Assembly (NCBI GenBank): GCA_030323885.1
Contig: CM059193.1
Coordinates: forward strand, 96,278,852 to 96,342,851
Source: Branchipolynoe longqiensis
Lineage: Eukaryota; Annelida; Polychaeta; Phyllodocida; Polynoidae
Length of the DNA: 64,000 nucleotides
Direction of reading: 5' to 3'
A model generated the notes under the pieces. It searched no databases and was not told the origin of the DNA. It saw only the letters and a program-made list of their open reading frames with translations. How positions within the stretch are numbered: the stretch's first letter is position 1; every line of letters begins with the position of its first letter. Made by a program: the position numbers and the translations under genes. Positions 53,876 through 64,000 of this stretch are shown one piece after another.

Positions 53876-54085
53876 TGCCGTCAGGTGGCGGGGTGGTGCA
53901 GCCTGCCATCAGGTGGCGGGGTGGTGCAGCCTGCTGTCAGGTGGCAGGGTGGTACAGCCTGCCGTCAAGTAGTGGTGTGGTGAAGCCTGCCGGCAGGTGG
54001 TGGGGTGGTGCAGCCTGCCGGTAGATGGCGGGGTGGTGCAGCCTGCCAGTAGGTGGCTGGGTGGTGCAGCCTGCTGCAGGTTGGT
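53876..54085. repeat. 28-bp minisatellite
   Basis: Seven copies of CAGGTGGCGGGGTGGTGCAG followed by CCTGCCGT. Confidence 0.93.
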
Positions 54086-54470
54086 GTTCAGTTCAGTGGC
54101 TTCCAGACCCACCGCGTCCTTCCAGGCCCAGACTGCTGGTTCGATCGCAACTGGGCACCCCCCCCCCCCCTCCTCCACCCCACCTGCCAGCATCTGATCA
54201 CTAGGTAACCATGGTAACCGGAGACCATTGGATTAACCACCAGGACCATGTGTGGGTATTGTAATGCCGGCTACCAGCATGCACAGTCCCAGGGGTCATG
54301 AAGACTTACATTTCCAATAAGACCTGACGAGTGGCGCCTGGATCTGATTCTAGACCATTCGATACATTACCAGTGGGCGTCGGTACTTTCGACGTCTTCA
54401 GCATTCTCATGACTCTGTAATGACTCAACAATTCAGATGTGGCACGTTGTCCTATCTCTGTACACTTATG
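54086..54470. other. Low-copy segment
   Basis: Contains a poly-C tract at about 54158-54170; no gene recognised. Confidence 0.4.
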
Positions 54471-54474
54471 TGTA

Positions 54475-55605
54475 ATGACATTAGGGTAAGACATATGCTG
54501 CCCATGTCAGATTCACACACAACCCGATGTCAGGCAGCCTGGTCACATTCTGTATACATTCGTGATATAACTAGAGATAAAGCATGTTTGCTAAGTGTCC
54601 AATTCACACACGGCCCGATTTGAGGCAGCCTGCTCACATTGTGTTGTAGACATTAGTGATATAACTGAGGATAAATAATGTTTGGTATGTGTCCAATTCA
54701 CACACGGCCCGATTTGAGGCAGCCTGCTCACATTGTGTTGTAGACATTAGTGATATAACTGAGGATAAATAATGTTTGGTATGTGTCCAATTCACACACG
54801 GCCCGATTTAAGGCAGCCTGCTCACATTGTGTTGTAGACATTAGTGATATAACTGAGGATAAATAATGTTTGGTATGTGTCCAATTCACACATGGCCCGA
54901 TTTGAGGCAGTCTGCTCACATTGTGTTGTATACATTTGTGATATAACTAGAGATAAAGCATGTTTGGTAAGTGTCCAATTCACACACGGCCCGATTTGAG
55001 GCAGTCTGCTCACATTGTGTTGTAGACATTCGTGATATAACTGAGGATACATCATGTTTGGTAAGTGTCCAATTCACACACGGCCCGATTTGAGGCAGTC
55101 TGCTCACATTGTGCTGTAGACATTCATGATATAGCTGAGGATAAAGCATGTTTGGTAAGTGTCCAATTCACACACGGCCCGATTTGAGGCAGCCTGCTCA
55201 CATTGTGTTGTAGACATTTGTGATATAACTAGAGATAAATCATGTTAGGTAAGTGTCCATTTCACACATGGCCCGATTTGAGGCAGCCTGCTCACCTTGC
55301 ATTGTATACATTCGTGATATAACTAGAGATAGATCATGTTTGGTAAGTGTCCAATTCACACACGGCCCGATTTGAGGCAGCCTGCTCACAATTTGTTGTA
55401 GACATTTGTGATATAACTGAGGATAAAGCATGTTTGGTAAGTGTCCAATTCACACACGGCCCGATTTCAGGCACCCTGCTCACCTTGTGATTTCAGGCAG
55501 CCTACTCAGCCTGCTCACCATGAGTAGACATTTGTGATATAACTAGAGATAAATCATGTTAGGTAAGTGTCCATTTCACACACAGCCCGATTTGAGGCAG
55601 TCTGC
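54475..55605. repeat. 94-bp minisatellite
   Basis: About 12 copies of GTGTCCAATTCACACACGGC ... GGCAGCCTGCTCACATTGTG ... TGATATAACTGAGGATAAAT. The last two copies are rearranged and lead into the next array. Confidence 0.95.
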
Positions 55606-55980
55606 TGGTGAGGGCAGCCAACATCCTCCACCGTATCAACTTAAATCGATTGGTGAGGGAAGCCAACATCCTCCACAGTATCGACTTAAATGGATTGCTG
55701 AGGCCAGCCAACATCCTCCACAGTATCAACTTAAATGGATTGGTGAGGGCAGCCAACATCGTCCACAGTATCGACTTAAATGGATTGCTGAGGCCAGCCA
55801 ACATCCTCCACAGTATCGACTTAAATGGATTGGTGAGGGCAGCCAACATCCTCCACAGTATCGACTTAAATGGATTGGTGAGGGCAGCCAACATCCTCCA
55901 CAGTATCGACTTAAATGGATTGGTGAGGGCAGCCAACATCCTCCACAGTATCGACTTAAATGGATTGGTGAGGGTAGATC
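55606..55980. repeat. 45-bp minisatellite
   Basis: Eight copies of AGGGCAGCCAACATCCTCCA, then CAGTATCGACTTAAATGGAT, then TGGTG. The unit is 15 codons long, so both strands show regular open frames (RAANILHSIDLNGLV repeats on plus) of 126-220 codons. These are most simply repeat artefacts. Confidence 0.93.
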
Positions 55981-56250
55981 GTTATTTCTACAAACTGCTG
56001 TCAATCAGCACCCCCCGCCCCCCCGGCGGCCCCACACACATTTGTCCCATTAAGTCGACTCACCCCCGGGCAGCAAATGGCTGCTTGATCAGTGCGACGC
56101 TAGCCGGCCTCCAAGATTGCGGTCAATACCAGACCGAATGGCTACCAGGAAGGCCCGGGGACCAGACTGAGGCCATAAAGCATGGCCGCCGCTGGGGACC
56201 AGTTGGGGTCAATCTGTCACATCCGCCAGCACCAAGCAAACCGCGGCCGT
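55981..56250. other. Low-copy segment
   Basis: No gene or RNA recognised; a C-rich tract lies near 56010-56030. Confidence 0.4.
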
Positions 56251-58265
56251 GGAGGTGTGTAGGTGTGTAGGTGTGTAGGTGTGTAGGTGTGTATGTGTGT
56301 AGGCGTGTAGGCGTGTAGGCGTGTATGCGTGTAGGCGTGTATGTGTGTAGGTGTGTAGGTGTGTATGTGTGTAGGTGAGTAGGTGGGTATGTGTGTAGGC
56401 CTGTATGTGTGTAGGCATGTATGTGTGTAGGTGTGTAGGTGTGTATGCGTGTAAGCGTGTAGGCGTGTATGTGTGTGGGCTTGTATGTGCGTATGTGTGT
56501 AGGTGTGTATGTGTGTAGGTGTGTATGAGTGTATGCGTGTATGTGTGTAGGCATGTATGTGTGTAGGTGTGTAGGTGTGTAGGCATGTATGTGTGTATGT
56601 GTGTAGGTGTGTATGTGTAGGTGAGTAGGCGTGTATGTGTGTAGGTGTGTAGGGGTGTAGGTATGTATGTGTGTAGGTGTGTATGCATGCAGGTGTGTAG
56701 GTGTGTATGCATGTAGGCATGTATGCATGTATATGTGTATGTGTGTATGTATGTAGGTGTGTATGTGAGTAGGGGTGTAGGTATGTACATGTGTATGTGT
56801 GTATGTGTGTAGGTGTGTAGTTGTGTATGCATGTAGGTGTGTATGTGTGTAGGCGGGTATGTGTGTATGTGTGTAGGTGCGTATGTGTGGGTGTGTGTAG
56901 GCGTGTATGTGTGTAGGTGTGTATGTGTGTATGCATGTAGGTGAGTGGGCATGTATGTGTAGGTGTGTTGGTGTGTATGCGTGTTGGTGTGTATGTGTGT
57001 AGGTGTGTGTAGGCACGTATGTGTGTATGTGTGTAGGTATGTTTGTCTGTATGTGTGTAGGTGTGTAGATGTGTATGCATGTAGGTGTATGTGTGTAGGC
57101 GCGTATGTGTGTATGTGGGTAGGTGTGTAGGCATGTATGCGTGTAGGTGTGTATGTGTAGGTGTGTAGGTGTGTATGTGTTTAGGTGTGTAGGTATGTAC
57201 GAGTGTATGTGGGTATGTGTGTATGTGTGTAGGTGTGTAGGTGTGTATGCATGTAGGCGTGTAATTGTGTAGTTGTGTCTGCGTGTAGGCATGTAGGTGT
57301 GTAGGTGTGTAGGCGTGTATGTGTGTAGGCGGTGTAGCCGTGTAGTCCTGTAGCCGTGTAGCCGTGTAGGTGTGTAGGTGTGTAGGTATGTAGGCGTGTA
57401 GCCGTGTTGTCATGTAGTTGTGTTGGTGTGTATGCGTGTAGCCATGTAGTCCTGTAGTTGTGTAGGTGTGTATGTGTGTAGGTGTGTATGTGTGTAGGTA
57501 TGTAGGTGTGTAGGTGTGTATGCTTGCAGGCATGTAGGTGTGCATGTGTGTGTATGTGTGTAGTGTATGTGTGTATGTGTGTATGCCTGTAGGTGTGTAG
57601 GTGTGTATGCATGTAGGTGTGTAGGTGTGTATGCGTGTAGGCATGTATGCATGTAGGTGGGTATGTGTGTATGTGTGTAGGTGTGTAGGTATGTATGTGT
57701 ATGTGTGTAGGCATGTATGCATGTAGGTGTGTAGCTGTGTAGTCATGTAGGCGTGTAACTGTTTAGGCATACAGGTGTGTAGGCGAGTAGCTGTGTAGTC
57801 ATGTAGGCATGTAAGTGTGTAACTGTTTAGGAATACAGGTGTGTAGGTGAGTAGCTGTGTAGGCATGTAGGCATGTAGTCGTGTAGCTGAGTAGTCATTT
57901 AGGAATGTAGGCGTGTAACTGTTTAGGCATGTAGGTGTGTAGCTGTATAGGCATGTAGGTGTGTAACTGCTTAGGCATATAGGTGTGTTGGTGTGTAGCT
58001 GTGTAGGCATGTAGGCATGTAGGCATGAAACTGTTTAGGCATATAGATGTGTAGGTGTGATGATGTGTAGTCATGTAGGCATGTAGCCATGTAACTGTTT
58101 AGGCATAACGGTGTGTAGGCGAGTAGCTGTGTAGTCATGTAGGCATGTAAGTGTGTAGGTGTGAAGGCATGTAGGTATGTAGGAGTGTAACTGTTTAGGC
58201 ATATAGATGTGTAGGTGTGTAGCTGTGTAGTCATGTAGGCATGTATGCGTGTAACTGTTTAGGCA
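56250..58265. repeat. TG-rich satellite (GTGTAGGTGTGTATGT)n
   Basis: Two kilobases of GTGTAGGT/GTGTATGT/GCATGTAG octamers. Toward 57720-58260 the words shift to AACTGTTTAGGCATA and AGCTGTGTAGTCATGT, forming a longer-period subfamily. The His/Thr/Tyr frames on minus (up to 597 codons) arise from the octamer. Confidence 0.95.
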
Positions 58266-58400
58266 TATAGATGTGGGGCAGCTGTCCACAATGTGCACCA
58301 TGTCCTCACTGAACCCTGCCTGCATCACCACAGTGGGACAGCTGTCCACAACGTGCACCAGGGCGACGGCTGTCCACAATGTGCACCATGTCCTCAGAAT
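58266..58400. repeat. Short tandem copies of GCTGTCCACAATGTGCACCA
   Basis: GCTGTCCACAATGTGCACCA occurs three times (about 58281, 58332 with ACGTG, and 58369), spaced about 40-55 bp, two of them followed by TGTCCTCA. Confidence 0.75.
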
Positions 58401-58815
58401 CGCGTATTAGCAGCACAGGTAAAGCAGGCTCCGAGTCATGTCACTGAACGGAGCCTGTTTTGAGGCAAATAGGTCACTCTGTCTAGAACTAGGTCATTCC
58501 ATCTTGAACTAGGTCACCATATACAATAGTCCGATACTCAGCAAAGGGAGAATGCAAATCTTCTATAGTATTAGTGATCGGTGTACGTGACCAGGTGCAT
58601 ATATGTATATATGCATATATGGGTTGGTGGTGCCTGAGTGGGATGTAAATAGACATAGTGGTGCTGGCAGGTATGGGTGTGATTGCACTCAGCTCCTAGT
58701 CCTTTTGCTGGGGTAGAGGTCAACACACTCAAAAGGTCAAGGTTGGTGGTGGCCAAGGGGCCATACAGCTATGGGTGGGGGGCATACCACTGGTATCCAT
58801 GGAGACCAGGAATGC
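58400..58815. other. Low-copy segment
   Basis: Includes a short TATATG tract near 58598-58620 and two TAGAACTAGGTCA-like words near 58480-58520; no gene recognised. Confidence 0.4.
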
Positions 58816-58819
58816 AATA

Positions 58820-59090
58820 TAGATACCACCGACCCCATCTAGATACAATCCGCACCATCTAGATACAACCCACCCCATCTAGATACAACCCATACCATCT
58901 AGATACGACCCACACCATCTAGATACAACCCACCCAATCTAGATTCACCCCCCCATATAGATACAACCCACACCATCTAGATACAACCTGCACGATCTAG
59001 ATACAACCCTCCCCATCTAGATAGAACCTACCCCATCTAGATACAACCTGCCCCATCTAGATACAACCCGTCCCATCTAGATACAAGCAG
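58820..59090. repeat. 19-bp minisatellite (CCATCTAGATACAACCCAC)n, block 1
   Basis: About 14 copies. The unit contains the palindrome ATCTAGAT. The same unit fills the middle of the TIR element at 60.9-61.6 kb. Confidence 0.95.
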
Positions 59091-59139
59091 TTCTCCCAGC
59101 GTGCTGGTGTCCTGATATGACCGTCTCGCCCCCCCCCCC

Positions 59140-59790
59140 CCCACACGTAATATGAGCCCGGTTTAAGGCGGGCCCGTCACCTCCATCCCGCCCCCTCCTT
59201 AATCTGAGCCCAGTTTGAGGCGGGACCTTCTGTCTTGCCCCCTACAAAATCTGAGATCGGTTTGAGGCGAGCCCGTCATCTCCGTCCTGCCCCCTACATA
59301 ATCTGGGCTCAGTTTGATGAGGGCCCATCACCTCTGTCTCGCCCCCTACATAATCTGGGAACCAGTTTGAGGTGGTCCTGTCACCGCTGTCTCGCCCCCT
59401 ACATAATCTGGGGACCAGTTTGAGGTGGTCCTGTCACCTCTGTCTCACCCGCTACATAATACGGGGACCAGTTTGAGGTGGTCCTGTCACCTCTGTCTCG
59501 CCCCCTACATAATCTGGGAACCAGTTTGAGGTGGTCCTGTCACCGCTGTCTCGCCCCCTACATAATCTGGGGACCAGTTTGAGGTGGTCATGTCACCTCT
59601 GTCTCACCCGCTACATAATACGGGGACCAGTTTGAGGTGGTCCTGTCACCTCTGTCTCGCCCCCTACATAATCTGGGGACCGATTTGAGGTGGTCCTGTC
59701 ACCGCTGTCTCGCCCCCTACATAATCATGGTCCTGTCACCTGTCTTTGAGGGGGTCCCATCACTGCGTCTCGTACATAATCTGACTCCGG
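59140..59790. repeat. 53-bp minisatellite
   Basis: About 11 copies of GCCCCCTACATAATCTGGGG, then ACCAGTTTGAGGTGGTCCTG, then TCACCTCTGTCTC. ACCAGTTTGAGG recurs exactly every 53 bp (59361, 59414, 59467, 59520). Three-unit blocks (159 bp) are themselves repeated. Confidence 0.95.
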
Positions 59791-59879
59791 ACGAAGAGGG
59801 CCGACAGCATCTCACATTGAGCCGGACTCACGAAGTAAGGCACATGACCACCATAGTCACGTGACCATATCAGTTTTGG

Positions 59880-60400
59880 TCCGGCAATGAATTGACCGGC
59901 AATGTGAGGAATAGCCGACGGTCAGCGCCCGCCTCGGCCGCAGGAGGCACCTCCCCCCACCCCCACACACCCCCTCCGGCACCTCCGCCCCCGCTAGCCC
60001 GCTACACCTCCCACCCCGAGACACCCTCACACCCTTCCCCCCTGCCGTCAGCCCACACCCGCCCCCTGCAATGCGCCCATATCCGCAAGATCCACTTAGC
60101 GGCCAACCATCCCCTTCCGCCGACACCCCACACTCCTCCCGCACACACCCGCACACACCCGCACACACCCGCACTCGTGTTAGCATCTCACAAGCCGCTG
60201 CCGCCTTATTGCATTCCTGGACACCAGACGAGCCACGCCCCGCCCGGGTGTGGGGGAGTCAACAATCTGACTGCGCTTGGTGTGTTTGGAGATGTTTGTT
60301 GTGCATGCTTATTTGGTAAACCGCGGCTGAGACTGGCTGCCGTGAATCTAGGTGGGACCGAGTCATTGATTCTGATGGCGGATTGTGAGGGTCAGTGTCA
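59880..60400. other. C- and CpG-rich low-copy segment
   Basis: Pyrimidine-rich on plus with CACCC and CGCC words and (CACACCCG)n near 60140-60170. Open frames exist on both strands but none is recognised; a CpG-island promoter is possible though unsupported. Confidence 0.4.
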
Positions 60401-60404
60401 GGGG

Positions 60405-60884
60405 TAGTCACTTAAATGTCAGCTTACCGATTTGTCCTGCTGGCGGGTTTGTGAGTGTTAGTGTTATGTTAGCCACTTACATTGTCACATGACTGAGTCG
60501 TCCTGATGGTGGGTTCATGAGTGTCCGTGTCATGTTAGCTGCTTACATTGTCACGTGACTAAGTCATCCTGATGGCGGGTTTGTGAGTGTCAGTGCCATG
60601 TTAGCCGCTTACATTGTCATGTGACTGAGTTGTCCTGATGGCGGGTTTGTAAGTGTCAGTGTCATGTTAGCCGCTTACATTGTCATGTGATTGAGTTGTC
60701 CTGATGGCGGGTTTGTAAGTGTCAGTGTGTTTCATGCGTTTAGGTCCGCTTACATTGTCATGTGATTGAGTTGTCCTGATGGCGGGTTTGTAAGTGTCAG
60801 TGTCATGTTAGCCACATACATTGTCATGTGACTGAGTTGTCCTGATGGCGGGTTTGTGAGTGTCAGTGTCATGTTAGCCGCTTA
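60405..60884. repeat. 66-bp minisatellite
   Basis: About seven copies of CTTACATTGTCATGTGACTG, then AGTTGTCCTGATGGCGGGTT, then TGTAAGTGTCAGTGTCATGT, then TAGCCG. A TIR element interrupts it at CTTA/CATT; single units continue at 61559-61640 and 63194-63280. Confidence 0.95.
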
Positions 60885-61558
60885 TGCTGCAGTCACACTA
60901 CGACGTGTTTCACCAATGTTGGACAACGCATGCCAACGCATCTAGATACAAACCCCATCTGGATACCACTCGCCCCATCTAGATACAACCCACCCCATCT
61001 AGATACAACCCATACCATCTAGATACAACCCACACCATCTAGATACAACCCACCCAATCTAGATACAACCCCCCCATATAGATACAACCCACACCATCTA
61101 GATACCACCTGCACGATCTAGATACAACCCACCCCATCTAGATACAACCCACCCCATCTAGATACCACTCGCCCCATCTAGATACACCCCACCACATCTA
61201 GATACAACCCACCCCATCTAGATACCACTGGCCGCATCTAGATACAACCAACCCCATCTAGATACAACCCACCCCATCTAGATACAACCGGCCCCATCTA
61301 GATACGTCCTGACGTGTTGCTGGTGGGTATGTACGTGCTGACATGGTACTAACACGACACCAACACGCTACCCTGCTAGTAGCACGCTACTAGCATGCCA
61401 ATAATGCGCCAATAGCGCGCCACCAACCCGCCACTAACACACTGCGCCCCGCCAAACTTTGTCCCAAAACGCCGAAAAGTTGGATGTGTCTCGAGTGCTA
61501 GCAAATATTTTGCTCGTTGGCGACATGCCAGAAAACACGTTGTAGTGTGATTGCACCA
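60885..61558. mobile_element. Harbinger-like MITE with TTA target duplication
   Basis: The left end TGCTGCAGTCACACTACGAC and the inverted right end TGGTGCAATCACACTACAAC agree at 22 of 25 positions. TTA flanks both sides (60882-60884 and 61559-61561). The host satellite reads GCCGCTTACATTGTCATG in intact units, so the empty site is known exactly. TTA duplication is typical of PIF/Harbinger. The interior carries a block of the 19-bp satellite (60945-61300) and a CTAGCATGCCAATAATGCG-type part shared with 62.9-63.1 kb. No transposase. Confidence 0.88.
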
Positions 61559-62414
61559 TTACATTATCATGTGACGGAGTTGTCCTGATGGCGGGTTTGT
61601 AAGTGTCAGTGTCATGTTAGCCGCTTAGATCGTCACATGACTGAGGCATGCTCCTTCAGTTTGTCAGTTCGTAGCCGCACGGAGACAGGCGGAGACAGGC
61701 GGAGACGGGTGGAGATGGGCCAAGAGGGTCGGAGACGGAGACGTCGTAGAGCGGGCGGACGAGACGGGTGGAGACGGGCGGGAGACGGGTTGGGGTGGAC
61801 GACGGGCGGAGATGGCGGAGGAGATGGGTGGAGAGGGGTGGTGGAGCCGATGACAGCAGGCGCGGAGCGGACAGACAGCAGACGGGCGGGAGATGGGCGG
61901 AGATGGGCGGAGACGGGCGGAGACGGGTGCAGACGGGTGCAGACGGGCAGAGACGGCACAGCCCGGTTTAGTAACCATTTCCGTACCCATCGTCGCTGTA
62001 CTCGTCATTCTCTCTTTGTTGTTCAAGTGTGACTTACCATTTATGAAGACAGCTAACTGGAGTTGTTTCACATGCTGTGGATTATTACAAAGGCCCGCCC
62101 TATGTGTGAAGTCATGTTCGTGTTTTCGGATGGGGGTCTATTGGAGTGTTAAATCCGTTTGGCGAGTGGTGTATATATCCTGGCAACATCGAAGGTCATA
62201 TCAGAACGACGCCATGTCTGTTTGGTCCAATGTGGAGTTGTCCCAGTCCGATATCATACATCATAAATTGTCACACAACATTGGAGCTGACACTATCATG
62301 TTGCCTTGGACCAATGTAATGGACCATGGGACCGACCGGTCCCCTGGTAATATCACCGTGCTCCCCGGTCCAGCTCCCCCCTCCCCGTCCAACACTGGGT
62401 GTTCCATATGTGCT
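61305..62414. repeat. Segmental duplication, left copy
   Basis: From GTCCTGACGTGTTGCTGG through GTTCCATATGTGC, this block is repeated at about 62884-64000 at 85-95% by eye. It contains the MITE's right half, one satellite unit, a (GAGACGGGCG)n tract at 61675-61955, and a non-repetitive part 61960-62414 with no recognised gene. Confidence 0.9.
61675..61955. repeat. (GAGACGGGCG)n minisatellite, left copy
   Basis: Ten- to eleven-base words GAGACGGGCG/GAGACGGGTG. Arg/Gly/Asp frames are repeat products. Confidence 0.93.
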
Positions 62415-62454
62415 ACGTCTCCCTGCCGATCCCATGCTGGTGTATATAAGTTAT

Positions 62455-62655
62455 TATAACCCTCCCCCCCAACACACACACATGCCGGCATATATAACCC
62501 CCCCCCACACACACACATGCCGGCATATATAACCAAACCCCCCCCACACGCACCCATGCCAGCCTATATAACCACCCCCACACACACACAAATGCCGGCC
62601 TATATAACCACACCCCACACACACATGCTAGTCTATATACCCCCCCACACACATT
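62455..62655. repeat. CA/C-rich repeat with ATGCCGGCATATATAAC
   Basis: Five copies of a unit about 40 bp long: ATGCCGGCATATATAACC followed by a C-run and (CA)n. The unit contains a TATATA box-like word. Confidence 0.9.
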
Positions 62656-62656
62656 A

Positions 62657-63193
62657 CGGCCGCGTTAACAACACGTCGAAACCCGTTTTGGGTGCGCCGG
62701 CGGAACGCTGGCAGACCGTTGAGCAAGGTCGCTGAACGTTGGCATTTTTTCGCCAAAATGCAACCGTTCTGTCGGCGCATCTGCAACGTCCCATCGACGG
62801 CTCCAGTGTTTCTCGGCGCGTCGGACGTGTTGATGGCGTGCCTGGACGCGTTGGCCGCGTGGTGTCGACGCGCTGCCGGCGCGTCCTGACGTGTTGCTGG
62901 CGGGTATTTACGTGCTGACATGGTACTAACACGACACCCACACGCTACCGGCACACCATCGACACACTACAAGCATGCCAATAATGCGCTACCGACACGC
63001 TGCTGACATGCTAGTAGCACGCTACTAGCATGCCAATAACGCACCAATAGCGCGCCACCAACCCGCCACTAACACACTGTGCCCTGTCAAACTTTGTCCC
63101 AAAACGCCGAAAAGTTGGATGTGTCTCGCGTGCTAGCAAATATTTTGCGCGTTGGCGGCACGCCGGAAAAGACATCGTACTGTGATTGCACCA
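62657..63193. mobile_element. Second, degenerate copy of the Harbinger-like MITE
   Basis: The right end (ACTGTGATTGCACCA, to 63193, followed by TTA) matches the 61.5-kb element. TTA also precedes 62657, but the left end is only vaguely similar. It contains about 225 bp of CG-rich interior (62657-62883) that the other copy has lost or had replaced by the 19-bp satellite. Its right flank belongs to the segmental duplication. Confidence 0.6.
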
Positions 63194-64000
63194 TTACATT
63201 GTCATGTGACTGAGTTGTCCTGATGGGGGGTTTGTAAGTGTCAGTGTCATGTTAGCCACTTACATCGTCACATGACTGAGGCATGCTCCTTCAGTGTGTC
63301 AGTTCGTAGCCGCACAGAGACAGGAGGAGACAGGCGGAGACGGGTGGAGACGGGCCGAGAGGGTCGGAGACGGGCGGAGCCGGGCAGAGACGGGTGGAGA
63401 CGGGCGGAGATGGGAGGAGACAGGTGGAGACGGGTGGAGCCGGGTGCAGACGGGCGGAGACGGGCGGAGACGGTCAGAGACGGGCGGAGATGGGTGGAGA
63501 CGGGCAGAGACGGGCGGAGATGGGTGGAGACGGGTGCAGATGGGTGCAGACAGGTGCAGACGGGCGTAGACGGCCCGGCTCGGTTGTTTAGTAACCTTTT
63601 CCGTGCCCATGGCCGGTGTACTCGTCATTCTCTCTTTGTTGTTCAAGTGTGACTCACCATTTATGAATACAGCTAAGTGGAAGTGTTTCACATGTTGTGG
63701 ATTATTACAAAGGCCTGCCCGATGTGTGAAGTCATGTCGGTCGGATGGTTATTGGAGTGTTATATCCTGGCAACATCGAAGGTCATATCAGAACGATGCA
63801 ATGTCTGTTTGGTCCAATGTGGAGTTGTCCCAGTCCGATATCATACATCATAAATTGTCACACCACATTGGAGCTGACACTATCATGTTGCCTTGGACCA
63901 ATGTAATGGACCATGGGACCAACCGGTCCCCTGATAATATCACCACACTCCCCGGTCCAGCTCCCCCCTCCCCTTCCAACACGGGGTGTTCCATATGTGC
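62884..64000. repeat. Segmental duplication, right copy (runs off the window)
   Basis: Second copy of the block at 61305-62414, offset by about 1580-1630 bp. Small deletions (for example near 63740, where about 40 bp are missing) separate the copies. Confidence 0.9.
63305..63575. repeat. (GAGACGGGCG)n minisatellite, right copy
   Basis: Counterpart of 61675-61955 in the right segmental copy, with its own set of variants. Confidence 0.93.

Noticed and set aside
55556..56270. A 15-residue repeat protein (ILHSIDLNGLV type) of 220 codons
   Set aside because: The 45-bp unit keeps all frames in phase and is open on both strands; no non-repeat coding flank supports it.
56123..58010. Minus frames up to 597 codons rich in His, Thr and Tyr
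   Set aside because: They come from GTGTAGGT/GTGTATGT simple repeat; overlapping frames on the same strand look equally open.

Overview
This is eukaryotic DNA. It has spliceable exons with canonical GT-AG borders and phase-matched introns, non-LTR retrotransposons, tRNA-derived SINEs, solo LTRs, TIR elements and a very high load of minisatellites. A GDNF-receptor/GAS1-type gene and the LINE, SINE, Harbinger-like and pogo-like mix point to a bilaterian invertebrate, most likely marine. The sequence alone does not separate lancelet, hemichordate or lophotrochozoan. No prokaryotic operon, rRNA, intact tRNA gene or CRISPR array is visible.

Layout. 0-10 kb: a TIR element (0.5-1.7 kb), a GT-rich satellite, two solo LTRs of one family each with its own 4-bp target duplication, then a nest of broken retroelement genes (5.2-9.2 kb). 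10-24 kb: a 20-bp satellite, a pogo-like MITE, three copies of a conserved minus-strand coding fragment, a promoter-like block with a small zinc-binding ORF, a 71-bp satellite, another LTR, SINEs and a G-rich higher-order repeat. 24.6-31.7 kb: three exons of a GDNF receptor/GAS1-like gene on the minus strand, with introns filled by minisatellites. 32.7-39.0 kb: a 6.3-kb array of a 55-bp hairpin unit. 39-43 kb: a full-length SINE with a perfect 14-bp target duplication, a LINE zinc-finger tail, and a 72-bp satellite split by a solo LTR and by a 5.7-kb insertion. 42.8-48.5 kb: that insertion holds an intact-looking endonuclease/reverse transcriptase ORF with a poly(A) tail and, upstream on the same strand, an intact NADAR-domain ORF. 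48.5-64 kb: almost entirely minisatellites, a SINE, a Harbinger-like MITE with a readable empty site, and a segmental duplication running off the end.

How the parts relate. The only recognisable host gene is the cysteine-rich receptor, whose two domains each have exactly ten cysteines; its other exons lie outside the recognised sequence. The other well supported proteins belong to mobile elements, except the NADAR enzyme, which may be a host gene, a retrocopy or cargo of the LINE next to it. Many long open frames in the satellites exist only because the unit length is a multiple of three or the unit lacks stop codons; they are treated as repeats.
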